A DNA stretch of 64,000 bases. It comes from Rouxiella badensis. GTDB lineage: Bacteria > Pseudomonadota > Gammaproteobacteria > Enterobacterales > Enterobacteriaceae. Below, one piece after another: positions 26,319 through 34,986 of the stretch. The stretch's first letter is position 1; every line of letters starts with the position of its first letter. The DNA lies in NCBI GenBank assembly GCA_026967495.1, contig CP114060.1:3100001-3164000 (forward strand), given 5' to 3'. The position numbers and the translations under genes are program-made. The notes under the pieces were generated by a model, which saw nothing but the letters and a program-made list of their open reading frames with translations, did not search any database and was not told the origin of the DNA.

Positions 26319-27326
26319 CTATCCTTTGCTCGTTCGGGCGGGATTAAAGATACGGGTGTTCAGCCAGATGGCCAGCAGGATAATCAGACCAGTAGCAATC
26401 TGGGTATAAAACGGCGACATGTGCGAGAGGATTAGGCCATTTTGGATAACCGCAATCGACAGCGCGCCGAGCAGGGTGCCAATGATGGTACCGAATCCGC
26501 CAAACAGACTGGTGCTGCCGAGCACCACGGCGGCAATGACCTGTAACTCGAACCCTTCCCCTTGATTAGACGAGCCGCTGCCGAGGCGCGCGGTGATGAT
26601 CATTCCGGCCAGCGCCGCCGACATGCCGCTCAACATGTAAACCCACAGCGTTATCGAGCGGGTGTTGACTCCGGCGCGGCGAACCCCTTCTGCGTTGGCA
26701 CCCACGGCGGTGATATAGCGGCCAAATCGGGTGTGCGTCAGTAAAATGTGCCCAAAAAACAGCGCCAGTACGCCGAGAATGGCCGGAAGCGGCAGACCGA
26801 GCACCCAGGCGCGGCCCAGCCAGGTAAAGTCACTGCCTGCTGGAACAGGGATTGAATATCCCTGGGTCAGCAGCAGCGCGATGCCGCGAAAGACGGCGAG
26901 CGTTGCCAGCGTAACGATAAATGCCGGAATTCCCTCATAGGCTATGAAATATCCATTGATAGCGCCGATGACCGCACCGAGCGCCAGACCGGCAACAAGC
27001 ACCACCGGCCATGGCCATCCCCAGTTATTTAGCGCTATCGCCGACAGCGCACCGACCAGCGCCAGCGTCGAACCCACCGAGAGATCGATACCGCCGGTGG
27101 TAATCACTAGCGTCATTGCTGCCGCCACAATCAGCAGCGGGGCGCTCTGGCGCAGAATGTTCAGCCAGTTGTAGTGGCTCATGAAATCGTCGGTGGCGAA
27201 GGTGAACGCCGCGCAGCAAAAGATAAAGAAAACCGCGATGCTGACTACGCCGGAATGGTTGTGCAGTATTCGGCGCGACAGCGAATGTTTAATCAGTCGT
27301 GGACTGGACATATTCACAATGCTCAT
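26319..27326 (-). CDS. Sugar-type ABC transporter permease (RbsC-like)
   Basis: About 335 residues from 27326 (AAAAGG upstream); an ATG at 27350, overlapping the ATPase stop, would add eight residues. Eight to ten membrane segments are visible, starting HSGVVSIAVFFIFCCAAFTF. Family landmarks: ITTGGIDLSVGSTLALVGAL, YFIAYEGIPAFIVTLATLAV, AVGANAEGVRRAGVN (ATPase contact) and VVLGSTSLFGGFGTIIGTLLG. It belongs to the ribose/xylose/autoinducer-2 carrier group. Partners are the ATPase just upstream and the binding protein at 29959. Confidence 0.88.
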   Translation of the reverse strand: MSIVNMSSPRLIKHSLSRRILHNHSGVVSIAVFFIFCCAAFTFATDDFMSHYNWLNILRQSAPLLIVAAAMTLVITTGGIDLSVGSTLALVGALSAIALNNWGWPWPVVLVAGLALGAVIGAINGYFIAYEGIPAFIVTLATLAVFRGIALLLTQGYSIPVPAGSDFTWLGRAWVLGLPLPAILGVLALFFGHILLTHTRFGRYITAVGANAEGVRRAGVNTRSITLWVYMLSGMSAALAGMIITARLGSGSSNQGEGFELQVIAAVVLGSTSLFGGFGTIIGTLLGALSIAVIQNGLILSHMSPFYTQIATGLIILLAIWLNTRIFNPARTSKG

Positions 27327-27346
27327 GGATTTACCTTTTAGAAGAC

Positions 27347-28137
27347 TCATTGGTGGACGATTTCACGCGCCGAATGTGCTTCAAATTTTTGCCCGACAAT
27401 CAGATTCACAATGTCCGAAAGGCTAGTGTCCGCGATTTTCCTGTCGGCCACGTTGGTGCCTTCATACATCACCATGATACGGTCGCAGACCAGGAACAGG
27501 TCCTGCAAACGGTGGGTAATTAGGATCACGCTGACGCCACGCGCGCTTACGCGTTTCACCAATTCGAGCACCGCTTCCACCTCGGCGACCGCCAGTGCCG
27601 CCGTCGGTTCGTCCATAATCAACACCTTCGGCTCGAAGGCGGCGGCGCGTGCGATAGCGATCGCCTGCCGTTGCCCTCCGGACAGGTTGCGCACCAGCAG
27701 GCGCGTATCAGGAATGGAAATCCCCAGTCCCTTGAGCATCTCATGCGCCTGTTGGTGCATCTTTTTTCATCAAGAAACGGGATGCCCAGCAGGCGAGTCT
27801 GCGGTTCCCGCCCCATAAACAGGTTACCCGCTACGTTGACCGTATCGCAGAGCGACAGGTCCTGATAGACCATCTCGATGTGACAGCGCCTGGCGTCGGC
27901 GGGGTTAGCAAAGCTGACCTCTTCGCCGTCGATGCGCAGTTTGCCGCTGCTCGGCACCACGGCACCGGCCAGTATTTTGGTTAAGGTTGATTTGCCCGCG
28001 CCATTATCGCCGACCAGCCCGAGCACTTCTCCCGGAGCCAGACTGAGATTAACGCCGCGCAGAGAGCGGATTGAACCGTAGGTTTTGGTGATGTTAATCA
28101 TCTCCACCCGTGGCGGGCCTGACAGGTCTCTGGACAT
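27347..28137 (-). pseudogene. Sugar ABC transporter ATP-binding protein (single-cassette RbsA-like); frameshifted
   Basis: About 263 residues when repaired: one cassette only, unlike the double-cassette RbsA, as in FrcA-type systems. Walker A GDNGAGKST, Q-loop MVYQDLSLCD, signature LSGGQRQ, Walker B KVLIMDEPTAAL, switch ITHRLQDL. The frame breaks at an A6 run near 27763-27768 (coding strand GATGAAAAAAGATG): a seventh A restores DEKKMHQQAHEML. Its stop overlaps the permease ATG option (ATGA). A short homopolymer error is the simplest explanation. Confidence 0.8.
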
Positions 28138-28530
28138 AAATCTGCTCCATCACAAAGGGACGGCGGGCGGCAGCCTGTGTCTTCATCAGGCTAAGTCCTG
28201 GATGCGCCGTTATTGGTCATTTCCGATTTTCCTCTCCTTGTAAACCGGTTTACCCAAATGACAAAAATAACGGCGAATCCGTTTTCCCGCTCAACCGATC
28301 AACAAAAAATTGAGTATGGATATCTGAGTCGCCGAAAATAAATTTGCACTAACCGTGCCAAGAGTTGAGTAAAAGTTAAGCGATGTGAGTAAGGTAAAGG
28401 GGCTTTTTTGTGTTAATTTTATGATTTATATATAAATTATTATTTTAATGAAATTCATCACGGCGGCTTAATTCAATTATCCTCCGGCAAAGGGCCACCA
28501 TTTTTACTCTGCCCGAAAAGGACTTTTTGC
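28138..28530. other. Regulatory region between ABC operon and LacI regulator
   Basis: About 390 bases without a supported gene. It contains the leader and promoter of the ATPase-permease-hydrolase operon on the minus strand, with a perfect 14-bp palindrome at 28240-28253, and then an AT-rich stretch around 28410-28450. Confidence 0.5.
28240..28253. promoter_or_regulatory. LacI-family operator
   Basis: GTAAACCGGTTTAC is a perfect palindrome with the central CG typical of LacI/GalR-family operators. It lies 103 bases upstream of the ATPase start, and a LacI-family gene is the next gene, so the regulator encoded at 28569-29591 is the likely binder. Confidence 0.6.
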
Positions 28531-28533
28531 TCT

Positions 28534-28552
28534 AAAAAGGGGCAAAGGCCCC
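28534..28552 (-). terminator. Terminator of the LacI-family gene
   Basis: On the minus strand GGGGC-CTTT-GCCCC is followed directly by TTTTT (plus-strand 28534-28538). A second overlapping stem, GCCCC/GGGGC at 28548-28562, could pair alternatively. It lies 17 bases after the regulator stop. Confidence 0.75.
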
Positions 28553-28568
28553 AGATTGGGGCGCAAAA

Positions 28569-29591
28569 TCAAGGTTTCGGCGGGTAAGCGGACACGGAGT
28601 CACGGGCTATCCATGCAACCGGAATTCTCGACACCGTATTCGGGCTTGCGTCGTCGTTTAAACGCTGTATCAGCGCTTCGACCGCTGTACGGCCCAGCTC
28701 CCGCGCCGACTGGCGGATGGTAGAGAGCCGCGGAGTAATTAGATCCGAGTAAATCGCGTCATCGAAACCTACCAAAGACAGTGAACCCGGCACGCTAAGC
28801 CCTCTGGCTCGCACCCCGTCGAGCAGCCCCAGCGCCAGATAATCGCTGGCAGCGAAGATGGCACTTGGCGGCGTCGGGAGGGCAAGCAGGGTATCAAGCG
28901 CCTGCCGACCAAACACCCGGTCGTAGTCACCGTACAGCACGAGCGCAGGGTCGTAGGCGATAGCACCTTTTGCCAGCGCCTGGCGATAGCCCTGATGGCG
29001 CTCACGTACGCTCATTAGCTCATCGGGACCCCCGACAAACGCTATCCGGCGATGCCCGGCATCGATAAGCGCCTGTGTCGCCAGTTCACCGCCATGAACG
29101 TTGTCTGAAAACACCTTTGGCACCTCGCAGCCGGGCACGTCTTCGTCAATCAGTACCACGTTACGCTGGTCCTTGAGTTCGGTATACAGTTGACCGTTAT
29201 CGGGGCGGTTGGTGGTAAACAGCAGGCCGTCGACCTGTCGGGTGTCTAGCCAGCGAATAAACTGGCACTCTTTTTCCAGATTATTACGGGTGACGCACAG
29301 CACCAGGCTGTATTTATATTCGGACGCCGCCTCTTCTGCCGCGTCGGCAAGTTCGGCGAAGAAGGGGTTGGCAATATCCGGCAGCACCAGACCGATGGTT
29401 TCGCTACCGCCCATGCTTAAACGCCGGGCGAGGCTGTTGGCACGATAACCCAGCGTGTTAATGGCGTTTTCGATGCGCTGTACCGTCTGCTGCGGCAGCA
29501 CAATGCTGTTGTTGAGGTAGCGTGAGACGGTGGCTTTTGACAGTCCCGCCATCTGCGCTACGTCAGATAATACTACCCGTTTATTGGCCAT
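28569..29591 (-). CDS. LacI-family transcriptional regulator
   Basis: 340 residues. The N-terminal helix-turn-helix and hinge read VVLSDVAQMAGLSKATVSRY and VLPQQTVQRIENAINTLGYR; the effector domain follows with GLVLPDIANPFFAELADAAE, VVLIDEDVPGCEVPKVFSDN and SLVGFDDAIYSDLITPRLST. Sugar-binding-protein-like effector domains in this family sense sugars or nucleosides. It lies between the ABC operon (same strand, downstream) and the divergent binding-protein gene, so it probably represses both. The proposed operator is at 28240-28253. Confidence 0.9.
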   Translation of the reverse strand: MANKRVVLSDVAQMAGLSKATVSRYLNNSIVLPQQTVQRIENAINTLGYRANSLARRLSMGGSETIGLVLPDIANPFFAELADAAEEAASEYKYSLVLCVTRNNLEKECQFIRWLDTRQVDGLLFTTNRPDNGQLYTELKDQRNVVLIDEDVPGCEVPKVFSDNVHGGELATQALIDAGHRRIAFVGGPDELMSVRERHQGYRQALAKGAIAYDPALVLYGDYDRVFGRQALDTLLALPTPPSAIFAASDYLALGLLDGVRARGLSVPGSLSLVGFDDAIYSDLITPRLSTIRQSARELGRTAVEALIQRLNDDASPNTVSRIPVAWIARDSVSAYPPKP

Positions 29592-29958
29592 ATGTTATCT
29601 CTGCTTTCCCGGCGGAAGGGCCTGTGTTAACAGGCTCATAGACACTATTCCTGATATCAGCATCAGCATATTACAAACTGCGGGCCGATACCGAATTTTA
29701 CTTGTGCTGCGGCTAATGGACCGCAGTGGAAAAACACGCCGTTGAAATATTGTTCTTGACAATTTTTTGCCCGCGTTTAATTGTTATCGCCAGTTTACCC
29801 GCAGTATCGTTTTATCGAAACAGTGTCGTTTGGAACGTCGCTTTTCGTATTCTTCGCCCTACATTCTGATATCTGACCCGCCCAAAAAATTTCCTGACAG
29901 GCTAATGCCATTGGGAACTCACGCCTTATTTCTTCTCTGCATTTTTAAGGATGTCATT
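29592..29958. promoter_or_regulatory. Divergent promoter region (LacI gene / binding-protein gene)
   Basis: No gene supported. GCCTGTGTTAACAGGC at 29620-29635 is a near-palindrome just upstream of the regulator start and could be an operator or hairpin. TTGACA at 29756-29761 with TAATTG 16 bases further is a possible, imperfect sigma-70 promoter for the binding-protein gene, which would give a leader of about 170 bases. Confidence 0.35.
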
Positions 29959-30936
29959 ATGTTGACCCACACCGTCAAGAAAAGCAGCGTCTCTAAAACG
30001 ACTAAAACGGCACGTTCAGTATTGGCCGTCATGACCCTGGGTTTATTATTTTCAAGTGCGGTATCGGCCAAGGAGGCACCGACTTATGCCATGGTGCAAA
30101 TTAACCAGCAGGCGCTTTTCTTTAATCAAATGAATAAAGGTGCGGCAGATGAGGCGAAGAAAACCGGTGCAAAATTGGTCGTATATAACGCGAATAATAA
30201 TCCCGTCTCACAGAATGATGCCATTGAGAACTATATTCAGCAGGGGGTGAAAGGAATTATGGTCGACGCGATTGACGTCAACGGAATCATGCCCGCTATC
30301 GCCGAGGCGGCCGTCAAAAACATCCCCGTTATTGCCATCGATGCCGTATTGCCTGCCGGACAACAAAAGGCCCAGGTCGGCGTGGATAATATTAAAGGCG
30401 GTGAGATTTTGGGTAATTTTTTTACCGATTACGTGAAGAAAGAAATGGGCGATAAAGCCAAGGTTGGGATTGTCGGCGCACTGAATTCAGCGATTCAAAA
30501 CGATCGCCAAAAAGGCTTTGTGAATACTCTGCAAGGCCACAGTGGAATAAGCGTGGTGGGCGTGGTTGACGGACAAAACATTCAGGACAACGCACTGACT
30601 GCTGCGGAGAATCTGATCACCGGCAATCCCAATATGACCGCCATCTATGCCACCGGTGAACCGGCCTTGCTGGGGGCTATCGCCGCCGTAGAAAATCAGG
30701 GGCGTCAAAAAGAGATAAAAGTGTTTGGCTGGGATCTTACCGCGAAGGCGATTTCGGGAATCGATCAGGGTTACGTGGTGGCGGTGCTGCAACAGGACCC
30801 GTTAAACATGGGCGTTGAGGCGGTCAAAGCGCTAAACAAAGTCGTGGCCGGTCAAGCGGTTCCCAAGACAATCAACGTTCCGGCTACCGTGGTCACCAAG
30901 GCCAACGTCGATAAGTTTCGGCAGCAGTTTAAATAA
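29959..30936 (+). CDS. Periplasmic sugar-binding protein of ABC transporter (RbsB-like)
   Basis: 325 residues from ATG 29959 (AAGG 8 bases upstream). The signal region is long: MLTHTVKKSSVSKTTKTARS precedes a hydrophobic core VLAVMTLGLLFSSAVSA. The mature part is a type-I periplasmic binding protein: MVQINQQALFFNQMNKGAAD, VYNANNNPVSQNDAIENYIQ, VIAIDAVLP, QKGFVNTLQGH and YATGEPALLGAIAAVENQG. It would deliver the solute to the permease encoded at 26319-27326, although its gene is divergent and not in that operon. Ligand unknown. Confidence 0.88.
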   Translation: MLTHTVKKSSVSKTTKTARSVLAVMTLGLLFSSAVSAKEAPTYAMVQINQQALFFNQMNKGAADEAKKTGAKLVVYNANNNPVSQNDAIENYIQQGVKGIMVDAIDVNGIMPAIAEAAVKNIPVIAIDAVLPAGQQKAQVGVDNIKGGEILGNFFTDYVKKEMGDKAKVGIVGALNSAIQNDRQKGFVNTLQGHSGISVVGVVDGQNIQDNALTAAENLITGNPNMTAIYATGEPALLGAIAAVENQGRQKEIKVFGWDLTAKAISGIDQGYVVAVLQQDPLNMGVEAVKALNKVVAGQAVPKTINVPATVVTKANVDKFRQQFK

Positions 30937-30969
30937 TAACTACCCACTGTTTGCGGGGAGTTTGCTGAT

Positions 30970-31866
30970 TTAATTAAGCAGCTCGGCCAGCTCTTGTCGG
31001 GTAGGAAAGGCGCTGAGGGTGCCTATTCTGCCGATGGTGATGGCCGAAGCTTTCGCGGCACGCCGCATATCCTTTGCGGATATTGGCGATTGACCGCGCA
31101 GCGTGGAAGCAAGCATGACGGCCAGGAAGGTATCGCCTGCGCCGGTGGTATCGGCAACCTTTACCGGCGGTGCGGCAATGCGTTGCAGGCCCTGAGCGTT
31201 GAGCAACAGCGCGCCCTCGGCGCCCAGCGTAACAACAACCTGAGAAACACCGGTGTTAAGCAGCGCTTCGGCGGCAGGCAAGATTTCGTTTTCGCCGCTT
31301 AACAGCCGCACCTCAAGCTGATTGACGACCAATATATCCGTCAGCGGCAGAAGTTGCGCAAAGGCCCATTTTACCGGCGAGGGGTTGAAGACGGTGATTA
31401 ATCCTTTTTTCCGCGCAAGGGCAAATACGGCTGCGGTTTTTTCAACGCTGAAGTTTCCCTGCTGTAATACCACATCTCCGGAGTTGGAAAATGACATTGC
31501 CTGATTAATGTCATCGAGAGATAAAACATTGGCAGCGGTGACGGTAGTGATATTGGCGTTATCACCATCGGCACAGTTTAATACCAGTGAAGTATCGGTA
31601 CGACAGTCTCTGGGTGAGGAGGGAAATAATGCCAGATTTTCGCTGGCTATTTTCTCATGGCACCATTTTCCCTGGCTGTCATTGCCGACGGCGGCGATAA
31701 GCGTGGTTTTTATTCCACAGCGGGAAAGAATAATAGCCTGATTAGTGCCTTTTCCACCGAGGTCTTGATGCGTCTTGACGCCGTGGATTGAAGCACCTTT
31801 AGCCGGTAATTCATCGATAAGAAAAGTTTCGTCAACGCTAATATTACCTACCACGAAGACCTGCAT
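30970..31866 (-). CDS. PfkB-family carbohydrate kinase (ribokinase-like)
   Basis: 298 residues. The N-terminal PfkB part is VFVVGNISVDETFLIDELPA followed by HQDLGGKGTNQAIILSRCG; the C-terminal signature VADTTGAGDTFLAVMLA holds the catalytic aspartate and anion hole. It phosphorylates a sugar, nucleoside or pyrimidine in the cytoplasm. It faces the binding-protein gene and is divergent from the BtpA gene 27 bases away. Probably the kinase for the imported compound; ribose itself is not proven. Confidence 0.85.
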   Translation of the reverse strand: MQVFVVGNISVDETFLIDELPAKGASIHGVKTHQDLGGKGTNQAIILSRCGIKTTLIAAVGNDSQGKWCHEKIASENLALFPSSPRDCRTDTSLVLNCADGDNANITTVTAANVLSLDDINQAMSFSNSGDVVLQQGNFSVEKTAAVFALARKKGLITVFNPSPVKWAFAQLLPLTDILVVNQLEVRLLSGENEILPAAEALLNTGVSQVVVTLGAEGALLLNAQGLQRIAAPPVKVADTTGAGDTFLAVMLASTLRGQSPISAKDMRRAAKASAITIGRIGTLSAFPTRQELAELLN

Positions 31867-31893
31867 GAAATATTCCTTTAGGAGAGTGAAGTC

Positions 31894-32736
31894 ATGGCAT
31901 CTATATCAGCAGAAAAAACCAGTGCGATACAAGAAATATTTTCAAGAAACAAAGCAATAATTGGCGTGGTTCACTGTGAGCCATTTCCCGGTTCACCAAA
32001 TTATCGCGGAAAATCAATTAATCAAATAATGGATATTGCATTAAGCGATGCGCAGGCTTATTTGTCGGGCGGGGTTCATGGGTTGATTATTGAGAATCAC
32101 GGGGATATTCCTTTTTCAAAACCTGAAGATATTGGTTATGAAACCGCAGCCTTTATGTCGGTGATTACCGACAGGGTTAAAACGGAGTTTGGGTGTCCGC
32201 TTGGTATTAACGTGCTGGCCAATGCGGCGATTCCTGCACTGGCTACCGCACTGGCCGGCGGTGCGGATTTTGTGCGCGTTAACCAGTGGGCCAACGCCTA
32301 TATTGCCAACGAAGGTTTTATTGAAGGGGCGGCCGCGAAGGCCCTGCGTTATCGTTCGCAGCTGCGGGCCGAAAAGATCAAAGTCTTTGCAGACAGCCAC
32401 GTGAAGCACGGTAGCCACGCGATTGTGGCCGACCGTACCATTACCGAATTAACGCGCGACGTCGATTTCTTTCAGGCGGATGCGGTGATTGCGACCGGAC
32501 AACGCACCGGCGATAGCGCCACCCTGGACGAAATCGACGAGATAAGTGCGGCTACCTCGCTGCCGCTGTTGGTGGGTTCTGGCGTGACACCGGCCAATAT
32601 CTGCCAAATTTTGCAGCGCACACAGGGGGTTATCGTCGCCAGTACCCTGAAATACGGCGGCGTATGGTGGAATCAGGTCGAACCGCAACGGGTTAAGCAT
32701 TTTATGGCTGTGGCACAGGCCGAGCTGGGGGAATAA
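31894..32736 (+). CDS. BtpA/SgcQ-family TIM-barrel protein
   Basis: 280 residues. Family features: IIGVVHCEPFPGSPNYRG, then GGVHGLIIENHGDIPF, CPLGINVLANAAIPALATAL, FVRVNQWANAYIANEGFIEG, KVFADSHVKHG and LLVGSGVTPANICQIL, a phosphate-binding-type end seen in TIM barrels. E. coli SgcQ belongs here and is also found beside sugar transport genes, with no settled function. The start has GGAGAG 10 bases upstream. Its stop is 3 bases before the TenA-like gene. Likely an aldolase-like or isomerase-like step; I infer this only from fold and context. Confidence 0.8.
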   Translation: MASISAEKTSAIQEIFSRNKAIIGVVHCEPFPGSPNYRGKSINQIMDIALSDAQAYLSGGVHGLIIENHGDIPFSKPEDIGYETAAFMSVITDRVKTEFGCPLGINVLANAAIPALATALAGGADFVRVNQWANAYIANEGFIEGAAAKALRYRSQLRAEKIKVFADSHVKHGSHAIVADRTITELTRDVDFFQADAVIATGQRTGDSATLDEIDEISAATSLPLLVGSGVTPANICQILQRTQGVIVASTLKYGGVWWNQVEPQRVKHFMAVAQAELGE

Positions 32737-32739
32737 ATC

Positions 32740-33510
32740 ATGCCGCAACGGACAAGTTTTACCGAGCGCCTGCTGGCAGAAAATCAGGAACTCTGGCAGG
32801 GGATGCAGCAGCACCGTTTTGTGACCGATATTGAGCAGGGGGTCTTAACCGCCAGAATATTTAACCAGTATCTGGTTTTTGAAGGCGATTTTGTGGCAAC
32901 CGCGATCAAGATTTTCTCGTATGCGGTCATCAAGGCGCCCGAGATTCGTCAGCAGCGGTGGTTGATTGGCGTGCTTGATGCATTGGCCAACGAGCAAATG
33001 GCCTATTTCGAGTGCGTAATGACTAAGCGAAACATCAGTTTAGACGGCTACAGACGCAGCTCGCCTGAGGTTTACCGCTTTAGTCAGGGTATGCTGCGCG
33101 CCGCAGAGACCGGCAGCTATGCCGAGATCCTCACGCTAATGTTTGCTGCCGAATGGATGTATTACCATTGGTGTGCGCGGGTGAGTCAGAACGAGATAGA
33201 GAGTCCTGATGTGAAAGATTGGGTGGCGATGCACGCAGAGGAAACCTTTATTAGCCAGGCCAACTGGTTAAAAATAGAGTTGGATTGCTGTGCTGAAAAC
33301 ATGCCGGAGCGAGAGAAAATTCAGCTCTCGGAGCTGTATGCGCAGGTGTTGCAGTGGGAAATTGATTTTCACAGTGCGGCTTACGAGTGTAAATTGCGCC
33401 CCCGAAGAGGGGGCGCAAAGGTTTACGCGGTAGGTTCCCAGCTGATGCGGCACTCGTCGCGGCGGAAAATCAATACCCGGCTGCGGTTCGAGATAAGATG
33501 CACGTCATAA
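32740..33510 (+). CDS. TenA-family protein (TenA_E-like), run-on C-terminus
   Basis: The all-helical TenA fold is recognisable: FNQYLVFEGDFVATAIKIFS, NEQMAYFECVMTKRNIS, TLMFAAEWMYYHWCARVS and the end block LQWEIDFHSAAYE. TenA proteins hydrolyse or salvage aminopyrimidines. Where the TenA_C group has the catalytic cysteine (usually PC), this protein has AAEW, pointing to the TenA_E group. The family would end near 33390, but the frame reads through the hairpin at 33394 for 40 more codons into the antisense 3' end of the next gene. A one-base error or lost stop near the end is likely: TAA occurs at 33389-33391 in another frame. No thiamine riboswitch is visible upstream. Confidence 0.72.
   Translation: MPQRTSFTERLLAENQELWQGMQQHRFVTDIEQGVLTARIFNQYLVFEGDFVATAIKIFSYAVIKAPEIRQQRWLIGVLDALANEQMAYFECVMTKRNISLDGYRRSSPEVYRFSQGMLRAAETGSYAEILTLMFAAEWMYYHWCARVSQNEIESPDVKDWVAMHAEETFISQANWLKIELDCCAENMPEREKIQLSELYAQVLQWEIDFHSAAYECKLRPRRGGAKVYAVGSQLMRHSSRRKINTRLRFEIRCTS
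33394..33418. terminator. Hairpin between convergent genes
   Basis: TTGCGCCCCC (33394-33403) and GGGGGCGCAA (33409-33418) form a perfect ten-pair stem with a five-base loop. On the minus strand it is followed by TTT. It probably terminates the D-aminopeptidase transcript and supports an earlier real end for the TenA-like gene. Confidence 0.7.
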
Positions 33511-34967
33511 CCCTGGAAGTACAGGCAGAACGATTTTTCCCACGGACCGTCAGGCATTTTCACCAGCAGTCGACCTTCACCGACCGGCACGAGCTTACCG
33601 CTGGCACGCAAAGGCCCAATCCCCATCTTCAGCTCGTCGCCTTCGATATCAAAAGCGGCTTTCGATTCCGGGTGGAACCAACGGCCCTGAATCATGTTCA
33701 GACAATCATTGGCCTCGATGGGCGCGAAAAAGCGTCGCGCCAGACCGATTTCGCCTTCGATGGCGTCTCCGTTCATCTCTAAACGCATCGGCAGATGCGC
33801 AGAAAGCGACACGCTGCTGCCATCTTCGGCCTGATACAAATTCTCGCTGGCCCCCAGATAGCTGGCCACGCCGTTATTTACCGACAGCCAGTAAGGCTCG
33901 GCCTTGCTGGCATACAGGCCGTCTTTTAGCGACGTACTGCGCGCGGGAAGCGGGGTCTCAAGCAGGGCAGACATCACCTCGAGCAGCGCCGTAAACGAGG
34001 CGGTGTCTTCGCGGTTGGACACCAGCGCGGCGCCCATTTGCAGCTCGGGATGCAGCAGGAAATAAGTTTTATAGCCCGCGTGTGACCCGCCGTGACCGAC
34101 CAACTGATGCCCGCCGATTTTGCTATGGGCGATCCCCAAGCCATAGGCGGTTGGCGTGCCGTCTTTCAGGAAGCGCGGTTGACTCAGGTGTTTTAACACC
34201 CCTGCGCCAGGGCCGCTGTCTTTAAGCAGGCTTTGCAACCAGCTCGACAGTGAACGCAAACTGCCCGTCAGGCTGCCGGACGCCGAGAGATGCAGACCTG
34301 CGGCGGCGGTTTTCCAACCGGTTGCCGATTTCCAGTAACCCGGCACCAGATTTGGCACAATATCAAACCAGCTTTCAGGGGCGTGGAACGCGATATCCAG
34401 CGGTTGAGCAATGTGGCGCTGCAGCAGATCTTCGAACAAAATCCCTTTCTGTTTCAGAATGGTTTCTACCAAACGGTAGCCGGTGTTCGAATAAGAAATC
34501 TCAGTGCCCGCGGCAAAGTTAAGGCTGCCGTCGGTGGCCAGAAAGTCGATTAATGCATCAGCCTCGGTGACGTTATAGACCGATATTCCCAGCAGGGACA
34601 GGGTCTCGCGCACGTCGGGTAAACCGCCGGTCATATCCAGCGCCTGACCTAGGGTGACTTTTGCCATCGGGCCTTTAAGCTGGGGCAGATGTTGTCCCAG
34701 CGGGTCGTCGGTCGATAATCCGGCATGGCTGCGTAAAAGGGCCAGTGCAGCAAAAATATGCTTGGTTACCGAGGCATAGCGCACGACGCTGTCGATGCTA
34801 AACTGCTCACCGGTGGTCAGATTCGCCAGACCGCCGCAGGCTTCACCGCGCAGCGTCGAGCTGTCAAAAAGTGTGATGGCACCTCCGGGCTCTCCCGGCT
34901 GGTTCCAGCGTTGGGTGATCTTTTGGGCCGCATCGAGTGCGGCTTGCCAGTTAACACGTGAAGTCAT
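33423..34967 (-). CDS. D-aminopeptidase-like serine hydrolase (beta-lactamase/penicillin-binding fold)
   Basis: 514 residues, close to the about 520 of Ochrobactrum D-aminopeptidase. The catalytic SxxK is S66-V-T-K69 in VVRYASVTKHIFAAL; the second motif is YSN in EISYSNTGYRLVE; the third is HGG in LVGHGGSHAGYKT. About 170 C-terminal residues form beta-barrel-like domains (GRWFHPESKAAFDIEGDELK), as in that enzyme. No signal peptide, so cytoplasmic. It would release N-terminal D-amino acids from imported peptides. It lies at the end of the ABC transporter operon on the same strand. Confidence 0.82.
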   Translation of the reverse strand: MTSRVNWQAALDAAQKITQRWNQPGEPGGAITLFDSSTLRGEACGGLANLTTGEQFSIDSVVRYASVTKHIFAALALLRSHAGLSTDDPLGQHLPQLKGPMAKVTLGQALDMTGGLPDVRETLSLLGISVYNVTEADALIDFLATDGSLNFAAGTEISYSNTGYRLVETILKQKGILFEDLLQRHIAQPLDIAFHAPESWFDIVPNLVPGYWKSATGWKTAAAGLHLSASGSLTGSLRSLSSWLQSLLKDSGPGAGVLKHLSQPRFLKDGTPTAYGLGIAHSKIGGHQLVGHGGSHAGYKTYFLLHPELQMGAALVSNREDTASFTALLEVMSALLETPLPARSTSLKDGLYASKAEPYWLSVNNGVASYLGASENLYQAEDGSSVSLSAHLPMRLEMNGDAIEGEIGLARRFFAPIEANDCLNMIQGRWFHPESKAAFDIEGDELKMGIGPLRASGKLVPVGEGRLLVKMPDGPWEKSFCLYFQGYDVHLISNRSRVLIFRRDECRISWEPTA

Positions 34968-34986
34968 TCCATTATCCTTGGCTAAT

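Noticed and set aside
32740..33510. Thiamine (THI-box) riboswitch upstream of the TenA/BtpA genes
   Set aside because: The 27 bases before the BtpA gene are too short and I found no THI-box core nearby.
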